From Carbonactinospora thermoautotrophica (GTDB taxonomy: Bacteria > Actinomycetota > Actinomycetes > Streptomycetales > Carbonactinosporaceae): a stretch of DNA of 64,000 bases. The notes under the pieces were generated by a model. It was not told the DNA's origin, ran no database searches, and saw only the letters and a program-made list of their open reading frames with translations. The stretch is from NCBI RefSeq assembly GCF_001543895.1, contig NZ_JYIJ01000019.1, positions 1,264,557 through 1,328,556 of the forward strand. Direction: 5' to 3'. The translations under genes and the position numbers were made by a program. Shown here one piece after another: positions 53,053-61,801 of the stretch. Position 1 is the first letter of the stretch; each line of letters begins with the position of its first letter.

Positions 53053-54336
53053 GTGCTCACCGCCTTGAGAAGAACACCCTTCTGGGCCCAGATCCTGCTC
53101 GGCCTCGTGCTCGGCGTAGGCCTGGGCCTACTCGCCCGCGTCAACGACCTCGCCTGGCTGTCCGCCACCCTGGCCGAGATCGGCCAGATCTTCGTCCAGC
53201 TGCTCAAGCTGGCCGTCCCGCCGCTCGTGTTCACCGCGGTGGTCGTGAGCATCGCGAACCTGCGCGACATCACGAACGCCGCCCGCCTCGCCGTACGCAC
53301 CCTGCTGTGGTTCATGGTCACGTCGCTGATCGCGGTGGGGGTCGGCCTCGCGCTCGGCATCGCGACCGACCCGGGCCGCGGCGTCGACCTGCAGGTGGCC
53401 GGGGCGAAGGCGCCTGAACGCGTCGGTTCCTGGACCGACTTCCTCACCGGCATCCTGCCCACGAACGTCGTCGGCGCGTTCGTCGAGGGGAACGTCCTGC
53501 AGATCGTGTTCCTCGGCGTCGTCACCGGGGCGGCCGTGATCGCCGCAGGAGAGAAGGCCGAGCCGTTCCTCGCGCTGAACCGCGCCGTGCTGGAGCTGGT
53601 GCAGAAGGCCCTGTGGTGGGTGATCCGGCTCGCCCCGATCGGCACCCTCGGGCTCGTCGGCAAGGCCGTGGCGAGCTACGGCTGGGACCTGGTCGCCCCG
53701 CTGGCCACCTTCACCGTCGACGTGTACGTCGGCTGCCTGGTCGTCCTGTTCGTGGTGTACCCGCTGCTGCTCGCCACGGTCGCCCGGGTCAACCCGCTGC
53801 GCTTCTTCGCCGCCGCCTGGCCCGCCCTCGAGCTGGCCTTCGTGTCCCGGTCCTCGGTCGGCACCATGCCGCTGACCCAGCGCGTGGTCACCGAGCGGCT
53901 CGGCGTGCCGGGCGAGTACGCGTCGTTCGCGGTGCCGTTCGGGGCCACCACCAAGATGGACGGCTGCGCCGCGGTCTACCCGGCCCTGGCCGCCATCTTC
54001 GTAGCCCAGGTCTTCAACGTGCCGCTGGGCATCCAGGACTACCTGCTCATCGCCTTCGTGTCGGTAGTCGGCTCGGCCGCGACCGCGGGTCTGACCGGCG
54101 CGATCGTCATGCTCACCCTCACCCTGAGTACGCTCGGGCTGCCGCTGCAGGGCGCGGGCCTGCTGCTGGCGATCGACCCGATCCTGGACATGATCCGTAC
54201 CGCCACCAACGTGGCCGGGCAGGCGGTCGTCCCGGTCCTGGTCGCCGCGCGCCAGGGCATCCTCGACCGGACCGCCTACGGCACTCCGGCCAAGCCGTCG
54301 GCCGGCGAGCGCGAGCCGGAACTGGTGGCCGGCTGA
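53053..54336 (+). CDS. Dicarboxylate/amino acid:cation symporter (DAACS)
   Basis: This 427-residue glutamate/C4-dicarboxylate-type transporter has about eight helices. The helical-hairpin motifs are ELAFVSRSSVGTMPLTQRVV (HP1; the usual serine-rich loop reads SRSSVGTMP) and VPFGATTKMDGCAAVYPALA (helix 7, the NMDGT-like cation site reads KMDGC). VGSAATAGLTGAIVMLTLTL (HP2) follows. LLAIDPILDMIRTATNVAGQ is the helix 8 substrate-binding segment. The last 84 bases recur downstream as a broken copy (56708-56789). It interrupts the menaquinone gene group. Confidence 0.9.
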   Translation: MLTALRRTPFWAQILLGLVLGVGLGLLARVNDLAWLSATLAEIGQIFVQLLKLAVPPLVFTAVVVSIANLRDITNAARLAVRTLLWFMVTSLIAVGVGLALGIATDPGRGVDLQVAGAKAPERVGSWTDFLTGILPTNVVGAFVEGNVLQIVFLGVVTGAAVIAAGEKAEPFLALNRAVLELVQKALWWVIRLAPIGTLGLVGKAVASYGWDLVAPLATFTVDVYVGCLVVLFVVYPLLLATVARVNPLRFFAAAWPALELAFVSRSSVGTMPLTQRVVTERLGVPGEYASFAVPFGATTKMDGCAAVYPALAAIFVAQVFNVPLGIQDYLLIAFVSVVGSAATAGLTGAIVMLTLTLSTLGLPLQGAGLLLAIDPILDMIRTATNVAGQAVVPVLVAARQGILDRTAYGTPAKPSAGEREPELVAG

Positions 54337-54339
54337 CCC
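54256..54339 (+). repeat. Left copy of an 84-bp direct repeat
   Basis: These 84 bases are the 3' end of the symporter gene (GILDRTAYGTPAKPSAGERE onwards) plus the stop codon. They recur at 56708-56789 in the same orientation with about 78 of 84 columns identical, including two single-base gaps. The pair flanks 2.37 kb of accessory genes. Confidence 0.9.
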
Positions 54340-54623
54340 CCTCCGGATCGTCATCATCAGCTTCCGGGGTGGGTGGCGGGCCGTGCGGGCGGTTTCTCTC
54401 GGGTCACCGGGTTGCGGGGGCATGGGTTGAGTCGGTGGCGCGGGAGTCCGGGCCCGCACGGCCCGCCGGCTTGGGGTGGCCGCCCGGCGTCGAGGGATTC
54501 AGCGCGAACGCCGGGCGGCCTGGCCCGGCCGGCGGGGCACGGGACGGTGTACCGGCCGGGCCGTGCGGGGGCCGTCCCCGCCCCGGGGAGGCGGCGGGGG
54601 TCGGGGCGGCCCAGGGGCGTGGT

Positions 54624-54731
54624 CTAGCGGGGCAGCCAGCCCAGGGCGTACAACAGGCCGGGCAACGCGAGCAGGGCCAGGCCGACCAGCAGGATCAGCG
54701 TGACCTCGGCCTCACGACTGAGCCGGCGCAT
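54624..54731 (-). CDS. 35-residue single-helix membrane peptide
   Basis: MRRLSREAEVTLILLVGLAL is followed by LALPGLLYALGWLPR: a basic N-terminus and one transmembrane helix. GAAGG lies six bases before the ATG. The start overlaps the end of the upstream 53-residue gene by 20 bases, as elsewhere in this compact operon. I recognise no family. It may be a small membrane anchor or regulator. Confidence 0.6.
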   Translation of the reverse strand: MRRLSREAEVTLILLVGLALLALPGLLYALGWLPR

Positions 54732-54873
54732 CAGGCACCTTCCCCTGGTACAGGAACGCGATCTCGCTCGGGGTCAGCGGCAGCGAGCACGGCCCACACG
54801 GGTTGCCGTTCACCGTGCCCGTACCGTGGCAGGTGGCGCACGCGGGATCGACCACGGCACGCGGCTCGCTCAC
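54712..54873 (-). CDS. 53-residue zinc-ribbon-like protein
   Basis: This short protein carries four cysteines in a DnaJ-like zinc-knuckle arrangement: CATCHGTGTVNGNPCGPC, Cys at 12, 15, 26 and 29. The start GTG overlaps the stop of the 86-residue gene by four bases (GTGA), so translation is coupled. The metal site is a confident reading; the partner and role are unknown. Confidence 0.7.
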   Translation of the reverse strand: MSEPRAVVDPACATCHGTGTVNGNPCGPCSLPLTPSEIAFLYQGKVPDAPAQS

Positions 54874-55130
54874 CCCTGCCACCCCCACTGCCGGGCGTGG
54901 GCCTCCACGCTGGCCCGGATCTGCGGGTGGGTGTCGAGCAGGCTCACCACCAGGCCGGCCAGCAGGCCGGTCCACTGCTGGTAGGCGCGCAGGTCACCGA
55001 GGGTCGGGTTGGGGATGTGCGCGCTGGCCCGGACCCGCTGCAGGTACTCCTCCAGCGTGGGCTGGCCGGTGGGCGGGGTCGGGTAGTGGGCCGCCCGGCC
55101 GTTGAGGCTCGGCTCCGGAGGGATGGTCAT
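54870..55130 (-). CDS. 86-residue protein, function unknown
   Basis: I do not recognise this protein (MTIPPEPSLNGRAAHYPTPP). It has a Pro-rich N-terminus and an amphipathic helical C-terminal half (LGDLRAYQQWTGLLAGLVVS, SVEAHARQWGWQG). GGGAGG lies four bases before the ATG, which overlaps the stop of the 50-residue gene upstream. It is the middle gene of the five-gene operon. Confidence 0.7.
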   Translation of the reverse strand: MTIPPEPSLNGRAAHYPTPPTGQPTLEEYLQRVRASAHIPNPTLGDLRAYQQWTGLLAGLVVSLLDTHPQIRASVEAHARQWGWQG

Positions 55131-55279
55131 CGCGCCTCCCCTCGGCGCGGGGCGAGGATCCTGGCCGGCAGCGGGGTGCCGCCCGGGACCAAGCGGATCA
55201 GGACGGGCGGCTGGGCCGGCTGGGCGCGCTGTGACGCGCATAGCACACGCTCAAGGGTCTCTCGGCTGGGCCGAGGCAT
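55127..55279 (-). CDS. 50-residue protein, function unknown
   Basis: This very short gene is supported by a perfect AGGAGGTGA ribosome site six bases before the ATG and by exact coupling: its TGA overlaps the ATG of the next gene (CGATGA). The product (MPRPSRETLERVLCASQRAQ, ending ILAPRRGEAR) is basic, with a short helix then a Pro-rich tail. No family is recognised. The start lies 21 bases after the stop of the ATPase gene. Confidence 0.65.
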   Translation of the reverse strand: MPRPSRETLERVLCASQRAQPAQPPVLIRLVPGGTPLPARILAPRRGEAR

Positions 55280-55300
55280 GTGTCACCTCCTGAGGTTGGT

Positions 55301-55675
55301 CTACGTGGGCCAACCGAATTCGGCCCACACGGTGGTTGCCTCCACGGTCAGGTCGTGGCCGATGCGGTCGGCGAGCATGGCCACGATGGCCAGGCCACGC
55401 CCGCTCTCCTCTTCACCCGCGCGCACCACCTGGGGAGCGCCGGGGCCGCCCTGGTCGGCGACCTCCACGCGCACCCATCCAGGCTTGAGGAGCACGCGGA
55501 GGGTGAAGGAGCCGTCGCCACCGCTGCGGGTGTGCCGCAGCGCGTTGCCGACCAGCTCCGAGACGACGAGTTCGACGTCGTCGACCCGTGGGCAGTCGGC
55601 AAGCAGCTCGCGGACGTAGTGGCGTGCTACGGACGCCATGGCAGGGATGCCGGGAAGCGTTACGTTGTGTTCCAC
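55301..55675 (-). CDS. RsbW/SpoIIAB-like ATP-binding protein
   Basis: This 124-residue GHKL-fold ATPase of the anti-sigma kinase type has the N box VELVVSELVGNALRHTRSG, the G1 box VEVADQGGPGAPQ and the G2 region EEESGRGLAIVAMLADRIGH. The GTG at 55675 follows GGAGG by six bases. Such proteins can phosphorylate STAS proteins or hold sigma factors; many actinobacterial members have no known partner. It is first in the five-gene operon and is divergent from the GntR gene. Confidence 0.85.
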   Translation of the reverse strand: MEHNVTLPGIPAMASVARHYVRELLADCPRVDDVELVVSELVGNALRHTRSGGDGSFTLRVLLKPGWVRVEVADQGGPGAPQVVRAGEEESGRGLAIVAMLADRIGHDLTVEATTVWAEFGWPT

Positions 55676-55725
55676 GGCACACCTCCATGGCAGCACGGAG
55701 CGACGTCCCCGTTACGAGGAGTCAC

Positions 55726-55762
55726 AAGCTGTACGTACAGCTTGAAGCTGTGCGTACAGCTT
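55726..55762. promoter_or_regulatory. Double palindromic operator between divergent units
   Basis: AAGCTGTACGTACAGCTT (55726-55743) is a perfect 18-bp palindrome. AAGCTGTGCGTACAGCTT (55745-55762) is a second copy with one changed base, 19 bases away centre to centre. They lie between the GntR gene and the ATPase operon. GT-TA-AC-containing dyads are the usual target of GntR/HutC repressors, so the adjacent GntR protein very probably controls both directions from here. Confidence 0.85.
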
Positions 55763-55805
55763 GTCAACATCTTCAGGGGAGCGTCATTCGGAGGTGGTCG
55801 TCATC

Positions 55806-56564
55806 GTGGGCAAGGCCGACCCGCGCCCCGCGTATCTGCGTATCGCCGACGACCTCCGCTCCCGCATCGTGGACGGCACACTCCCACCCGGCACGCGGCT
55901 GCCGTCTCGCGCCCAGCTCGCCCGTGAGTACGGTGTCGCCGAAAGCGTCGCTCTGGAGGCGATGCGCCTACTCGTCTCCGAGGGTTTCGTCGAGACGCGG
56001 CCTGGATCCGGCAGCTACGTGCGCCGCCGCCCGCAGGTACGCCGACTTGTCCGCTCCTGGTACCGGGAGAAGCGCGGCGACTCTCCGTTCCGGGCCGACA
56101 TGGCTGCCCAGGGACGTCAGGGTTCGTGGGAGAGCCACTCAGAGACCACTACCGCGCCACCGGTCATCGCCGAACGCCTCGGGGTACCGCCCGGCGAGCC
56201 CGTCATGCGCACGAACTACGTGTTCTACGCCGACGGTGAGCCGGTGATGCTCTCCACCAGCTACGAGCCCCTGACGATCACCCGGAACACCCCGATCGTG
56301 CTCCCAGAGGAAGGCCCTTACGCGGGCAAAGGCGTGGTCGAGCGGATGGCAGCGATTGGCGTGAATGTCACGCATGCGGCGGAGGCCGTGACCGCGCGGC
56401 CCGTGCTGGCGCCCGAGGCCGAACTGCTCAAGGTGCCCACGGGGACGACGATCATCCGCATCGCGCGCACGTACTACGCCGACGAACGAGCGGTGGAGAC
56501 CGCGGACATCACCATCCCCGCCGACCGGTACGAGATCATCTACCACATACCCGTCGGCGACTAG
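55806..56564 (+). CDS. GntR/HutC-family regulator (UTRA domain)
   Basis: This 252-residue regulator has a GntR winged helix: PAYLRIADDLRSRIVDGTLP, LPSRAQLAREYGVAESVALE and the wing LLVSEGFVETRPGSGSYVRR. The UTRA effector domain (about 100-245) includes GEPVMLSTSYEPLTITRNTP. The GTG at 55806 is chosen: GGAGG lies 11 bases upstream, and earlier in-frame starts fall in or next to the operator. UTRA-type GntR proteins are frequent in actinomycete plasmids and integrative elements (KorSA/TraR type), which fits the island-like context. Confidence 0.9.
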   Translation: MGKADPRPAYLRIADDLRSRIVDGTLPPGTRLPSRAQLAREYGVAESVALEAMRLLVSEGFVETRPGSGSYVRRRPQVRRLVRSWYREKRGDSPFRADMAAQGRQGSWESHSETTTAPPVIAERLGVPPGEPVMRTNYVFYADGEPVMLSTSYEPLTITRNTPIVLPEEGPYAGKGVVERMAAIGVNVTHAAEAVTARPVLAPEAELLKVPTGTTIIRIARTYYADERAVETADITIPADRYEIIYHIPVGD

Positions 56565-56707
56565 GTCCAAGACGCCCAAGCACCGCCCCGCCAGGGGACC
56601 GGGTGGTTCCGCTGTGAGTGACGCATCCGCGTCCCCCACCCGGACGGGCGACAGGACACCGCGACCGGGCATCGCCGGGCTTGCGTTCCAGGGTGAGCAT
56701 CCGCTCC

Positions 56708-56789
56708 GGCATCCTCGACCGGACCGCCTACCACACCCGGCCAAGCCGTCGGCCGGCGAGCGTGAGCCGGAACCGTGGCCGGCTGACCC
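56708..56789 (+). repeat. Right copy of the symporter 3'-end repeat (broken)
   Basis: GGCATCCTCGACCGGACCGC and the following 62 bases repeat 54256-54339. Two single-base deletions shift the reading frame, so the copy reads GILDRTAYHTRPSRRPAS before leaving the symporter sequence. No symporter sequence precedes it. It is either the displaced 3' end of the gene after an insertion, or the relic of a duplicated symporter. Confidence 0.88.
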
Positions 56790-56835
56790 GCCCTTCGGCG
56801 GTCCTGGGCCGCGCGCGGCCCAGGACCACGCCGCG

Positions 56836-57153
56836 TCACCGGGCCGGCCCGGCCTCCTGGACGACCTCGAACGACCACAGGGTCGCCCCGGTCGCGGCCG
56901 GCGGGCCCGGCCGCTCGGCCTCCCGCTGGTGGGCTTGCGCGCCCATGCCGTCGCGCCAGCGCTCGAAGTCCGCCTTGCTGCGCCAGCGCGTGTACACCAG
57001 GTACTGATCGGTGCCCTCCACCGGCCGCAGCAGTTCGAAGTGCTCGAAGCCTTCGGCCTTCTCCACCATGCCGGCCCGCTGGGCGAACCGCTCCTCCAGC
57101 GTGCCCGCCTGCTCCGCCGGAACCGTCAACACGTTGATCGCTACGTACGCCAT
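56836..57153 (-). CDS. MhuD-like heme-degrading monooxygenase
   Basis: This 105-residue ferredoxin-like ABM-fold protein resembles mycobacterial MhuD: VAINVLTVPAEQAGTLEERF, then GFEHFELLRPVEG, and a C-terminal ATGATLWSFEVVQEAG. The catalytic/heme-site residues of MhuD (Asn7, Trp66, His75) fall at identical positions here. Cleavage of heme to release iron is therefore likely, although other small monooxygenases share the fold. It lies beside the right repeat, on the opposite strand from mqnA. Confidence 0.82.
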   Translation of the reverse strand: MAYVAINVLTVPAEQAGTLEERFAQRAGMVEKAEGFEHFELLRPVEGTDQYLVYTRWRSKADFERWRDGMGAQAHQREAERPGPPAATGATLWSFEVVQEAGPAR

Positions 57154-57241
57154 AGCTTGAGGCTACGCCGCGCGGGTTTCGCCGTCTCCGCGCCGACACG
57201 CGGCGAGGGCTAGTCCTGGAATGTGAAACCAAGTCGCGTAG

Positions 57242-58099
<858 letters not shown>

Positions 58100-58198
58100 G
58101 GCACGCGCCGGTGGCCGCCGACCGGCGGATCGTCCGCTAGGGCGCACGGGTTACGCTGGCTGAACCGTCTTCGTTCGGGCTTGAGGGGTGTGTGCTCC

Positions 58199-59404
58199 GT
58201 GAGCGAACTGCAGGAGATCCTCGACCGTGCCGCCGACGGGGGGCGGATCTCTCCGGAAGAGGCGCTTGAGCTCTACACGAAGGCGCCGCTCCATGCGCTC
58301 GGGCGCGCCGCCGACGCCGCCCGGCGTCGGCGTTTCGGCGACACCGCGCACATCGCCACGTACCTGATCGACCGCAACATCAACTACACGAACGTCTGCG
58401 TCACCGCGTGCAAGTTCTGCGCGTTCTACCGGCCCCCGAAGCACGAGGAGGGCTGGGTCCGCGACCTGGACGACATCCTGCGCCGGTGCGGGGAAGCGGT
58501 CGAGCTGGGCGCCACCCAGATCATGCTCCAGGGCGGGCACCACCCCGAGTTCGGCGTCGAGTACTACGAGCAGGTCTTCTCCGCGATCAAACGCGAGTAC
58601 CCCCAGCTGACGCTGCACTCCCTCGGCGCGTCCGAGGTCGAGCACATGGCCAAGGTGTCCGGCGTGTCCATCGAGGAGGCGATCCGCCGCATCAAGGCGG
58701 CCGGGCTCGACTCGTTCGCCGGCGCCGGCGCGGAGATCCTCGTGGAGCGGCCCCGCAAGCAGATCGCCCCGCTCAAGGAGTCGGGCGAGCGCTGGCTGGA
58801 GATCATGGAGACCGCGCACCGGCTCGGTGTGGAGTCCACCGCGACCTTCATGATGGGCACCGGCGAGACCAACGCCGAGCGCATCGAGCACATGCGGATG
58901 ATCCGCGACGTGCAGGACCGCACCGGCGGGTTCCGGGCGTTCATCCCCTGGACGTACCAGCCGGAGAACAACCACCTCAAGGGCCGTACCCAGGCGTCCG
59001 TGCTCGAGTACCTGCGGCTCGTCGCGGTGGCCCGGCTCTTCTTCGACAACATCGCCCACCTGCAGGGCTCCTGGCTCACCGTGGGCAAGGAGGTGGGCCA
59101 GCTCACCCTGCACTTCGGCGCCGACGACCTCGGCTCGGTCATGCTGGAGGAGAACGTCGTCTCCGCTGCCGGGGCCAGGCACCGCTCCAACCGGCTGGAG
59201 CTCATCCACCTGATCCGCAAGGCCGGACGGGTGCCCGCCCAGCGCGACACCCTGTACAACCACCTGGTCGTCCACGACGACCCGGCGAACGACCCGGTCG
59301 ACGATCGCGTGGTCTCGCACTTCTCCTCGACCGCGATCGAGCGCGGCATCGCCCACCCCGAGCTGCGGATCGTCGTCGCGGAAGCCCACTCAGGGGGTGC
59401 ATGA
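58199..59404 (+). CDS. mqnC: Dehypoxanthine futalosine cyclase
   Basis: This 401-residue radical-SAM enzyme cyclises dehypoxanthine futalosine to cyclic DHFL. The cluster motif is NYTNVCVTACKFCAFYRPPK (CxxxCxxC, about residue 69). ATQIMLQGGHHPEFGVEYYE, SFAGAGAEILVERPRKQIAP and FIPWTYQPENNHLKGRTQAS follow. GTG at 58199 (MSELQEILDRAADGG) is preferred, ten bases after GAGGGG. It is adjacent to a deaminase-like amidohydrolase gene. Confidence 0.95.
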   Translation: MSELQEILDRAADGGRISPEEALELYTKAPLHALGRAADAARRRRFGDTAHIATYLIDRNINYTNVCVTACKFCAFYRPPKHEEGWVRDLDDILRRCGEAVELGATQIMLQGGHHPEFGVEYYEQVFSAIKREYPQLTLHSLGASEVEHMAKVSGVSIEEAIRRIKAAGLDSFAGAGAEILVERPRKQIAPLKESGERWLEIMETAHRLGVESTATFMMGTGETNAERIEHMRMIRDVQDRTGGFRAFIPWTYQPENNHLKGRTQASVLEYLRLVAVARLFFDNIAHLQGSWLTVGKEVGQLTLHFGADDLGSVMLEENVVSAAGARHRSNRLELIHLIRKAGRVPAQRDTLYNHLVVHDDPANDPVDDRVVSHFSSTAIERGIAHPELRIVVAEAHSGGA

Positions 59405-59453
59405 CGCCCGGAGCGGGGCCGGCCACCCGGGTGTGCGGGGGAAGATGGGCGGC

Positions 59454-60707
59454 ATGCGACTGATCCACACCGCACCTGTCGTACTGCCCATCGCCGATGC
59501 GCCGATCCGGGACGGTGCCGTCGCCGTGGTGGGTGATCGCGTGACCGCGGTCGGACCGCGGGCCGAGGTGGTCGCCGAGTACCCGGACGCGCGCGTGCGC
59601 GACTGGCCGGGGGTCTTGCTGCCCGGTCTGGTCAACGCGCACAGCCACCTGCAGTACAGCGACTTCGCCGACCTCGCGACCCTCGACCTGCCGTTCTCGG
59701 ACTGGATCCGCCGGCTCACCGCCCGGCGCGCCGAGTTCACCGAGGCGATGTGGCAGGAGAGCACCCGGCGGGGTATCCACGCGATGCTGCGCACCGGCAC
59801 GACGGCCGCGGCGGATGTCGTCACCGACCCGTGCGTGCTGACGCCGACCGCCCGGTCCGGGCTCGCCGGCATCTCCTACATCGAGGTGGTGGGCGCCGAC
59901 GACACCGTGTGGGCGAAGCAGTGGCGCGACCGGCTGGTGTCCACCTTGGACTCCGCGCCGGCCGGCCGCAGGGTCGGGGTGTCGCCGCACACCCTGTACA
60001 CCCTCGGCAGGGAGGTGTTCCGCGAGTGCGTGCGGATGGCGCGCGAGCGCGGGCTGCGCGTGCACCCGCACCTGGCCGAGTCCGCGGACGAGTCCGAGTA
60101 CGTGCTGGCGGGCACCGGCTCGCTGGCCGACTGGGCGCGCCGGCTCGGGTTCGAGTTCGAGCTGATCCGCGAAGGCGGCAGCGGGATGACGCCGACGCAC
60201 CTGCTGGACAGCATCGGCGGTCTGGGTCCGGACGTGCACGTGGCGCACGCCGTGCACTGCGACACCGCCGACCGGGCGGTGCTGCGCGAGCGCGGGACGA
60301 CGGTCGCGCTGTGCGTGCGCTCCAACCGGCTGCTCCGGGTGGGTGAACCGCCGGTCGCCGCGTACCTCGCCGAGGGCAACCCGATCGCGATCGGCACCGA
60401 CTCGCTCGCCTCCACCCCGTCGCTGGACCTGCTGGAGGAGGCGGGGGCGCTCCGGGAGTTGGCCCGCCGCCAGGGGTACGACGCGCCCGACCTGGACCGG
60501 CGGCTCGTCGAGGCGGCGACCGTGGGCGGGGCGCGCGCGATGGGCCTCACCGAGTGCGGAGTGCTGCGGCCCGGGGCACGGGCCGACCTGGCGGTGTTCG
60601 ACGTTCCGGTCGACGGCGACCCGTACCGGGCGCTGCTGGACCACGGGCCGGGCCGCTGCGTGGCCACGGTCCTGGCCGGTCGCCTGGTGCACCGCCGGAC
60701 CGCATGA
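59454..60707 (+). CDS. mqnX: Amidohydrolase, probable aminofutalosine deaminase
   Basis: This 417-residue member of the ATZ/TRZ deaminase group has the HxH metal motif in LVNAHSHLQYSDFADL (about residue 65). HPHLAESADESEYVL and VHVAHAVHCDTADRAVL carry further metal and catalytic His residues, and AIGTDSLASTPSLDLLEEAG the metal Asp. Directly after mqnC, it probably converts aminodeoxyfutalosine to futalosine, as reported for Acidothermus. A generic S-adenosylhomocysteine or chlorohydrolase-like deaminase is the alternative. ATG 59454 is used; ATG 59445 is also in frame. Confidence 0.8.
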   Translation: MRLIHTAPVVLPIADAPIRDGAVAVVGDRVTAVGPRAEVVAEYPDARVRDWPGVLLPGLVNAHSHLQYSDFADLATLDLPFSDWIRRLTARRAEFTEAMWQESTRRGIHAMLRTGTTAAADVVTDPCVLTPTARSGLAGISYIEVVGADDTVWAKQWRDRLVSTLDSAPAGRRVGVSPHTLYTLGREVFRECVRMARERGLRVHPHLAESADESEYVLAGTGSLADWARRLGFEFELIREGGSGMTPTHLLDSIGGLGPDVHVAHAVHCDTADRAVLRERGTTVALCVRSNRLLRVGEPPVAAYLAEGNPIAIGTDSLASTPSLDLLEEAGALRELARRQGYDAPDLDRRLVEAATVGGARAMGLTECGVLRPGARADLAVFDVPVDGDPYRALLDHGPGRCVATVLAGRLVHRRTA

Positions 60708-60772
60708 CCCGGTTACCGCCGGGTAGGCGCATGGGTGTAAGACAAACGCCCCCGATGGAGGGAGCGGTACTC

Positions 60773-60949
60773 ATGGGTGCCGACGACAAGATGCGCAACA
60801 TGGCCGAGAAAGCCAAGGGCAAGGCCAAGGAGGCGGCCGGCGAGGCGACCGACAACCCGGACGTGGAAGCCGAGGGCAAGGCCGAGGAGACCAAGGCTGA
60901 CGTCAAGCAGACCGGCGAGAAGATCAAGGACGTCTTCAAGAAGGACTAG
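60773..60949 (+). CDS. CsbD-family stress protein
   Basis: This 58-residue highly charged protein (MGADDKMRNMAEKAKGKAKE, ending KIKDVFKKD) has the Lys/Glu/Ala composition of the CsbD family, usually general-stress induced and largely unstructured. GGAGGGAG lies eight bases before the ATG. No promoter is identifiable. Confidence 0.9.
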   Translation: MGADDKMRNMAEKAKGKAKEAAGEATDNPDVEAEGKAEETKADVKQTGEKIKDVFKKD

Positions 60950-61099
60950 CCTCTGACGATCACGGGCACGGGCGGTGGAGCGATCAGACGCCGTCCGCGC
61001 CTCTCGTCCGGAAGGCCCGCGACGATCACGGGCGCGGGTCGAGAACCGGGCGTTGCCCCATGACCGCAGCCGGGCAAGGGGTGCGGCAGGATTGGGCGC

Positions 61100-61801
61100 A
61101 TGAGCCGAGCGTCCCTGGAGAAGCGGCCGCGCGAGGTCGCTGCCATGTTCGATGAGGTGGCGGAGCGTTACGACCTCGCCAACGATGTGCTCTCATTCGG
61201 CCAGACCCGGCTGTGGCGGCGGGCGGTGCTGAGGGCGGTCGACCCGCGCCCGGGCCAGCGGGTGCTGGATCTGGCCGCGGGCACCGGCACCTCGTCCCAG
61301 CCGTTCCTGCTGGCCGGCGCGCAGGTCGTGCCCTGCGACTTCTCGCTCGGCATGCTCCGGGTGGGCAAGCGCCGCCAGCCCCTGCTGCAGTTCACCGCCG
61401 GTGACGCCACCCGGCTCCCGTTCGCGGACGGGGTCTTCGACGCGGTGACGATCTCGTTCGGGTTGCGCAACGTGCACGACCCGGACCAGGCGCTGCGCGA
61501 GATGCTGCGGGTCACCAAGCCCGGCGGGCGGCTGGTCGTGTGCGAGTTCAGCCAGCCGGTGTGGCCGCCGTTCCGCACGGTGTACAGCGAGTACCTGATG
61601 CGTGCCCTGCCCGCGATCGCGCGGAAGGTGAGCAGCAACTCCGAGGCGTACGTGTACCTGGCTGAGTCCATCCGCGCCTGGCCGGACCAGGCGGAGTTGG
61701 CGCGCCGGATCCAGCAGGCGGGCTGGCACCGCGTCGCCTGGCGCAACCTGACCGGGGGGATCGTCGCGCTTCATCGCGGTTTCCGCCGGGACGACCACTG
61801 A
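61100..61801 (+). CDS. menG: Demethylmenaquinone methyltransferase
   Basis: This 233-residue SAM-dependent UbiE/MenG-type methyltransferase performs the last methylation of menaquinone. It has the signature [20 protein letters not shown] near the N-terminus and SAM motif [20 protein letters not shown] (about residue 56). [20 protein letters not shown] and [18 protein letters not shown] follow. It lies just before the Rex-controlled reductase-nuo unit. Confidence 0.95.
   Translation: MSRASLEKRPREVAAMFDEVAERYDLANDVLSFGQTRLWRRAVLRAVDPRPGQRVLDLAAGTGTSSQPFLLAGAQVVPCDFSLGMLRVGKRRQPLLQFTAGDATRLPFADGVFDAVTISFGLRNVHDPDQALREMLRVTKPGGRLVVCEFSQPVWPPFRTVYSEYLMRALPAIARKVSSNSEAYVYLAESIRAWPDQAELARRIQQAGWHRVAWRNLTGGIVALHRGFRRDDH

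Noticed and set aside
54340..54623. Open frames in the G-rich stretch after the symporter
   Set aside because: Frames are short, rich in Gly/Arg/Pro and lack ribosome sites; no protein can be supported.
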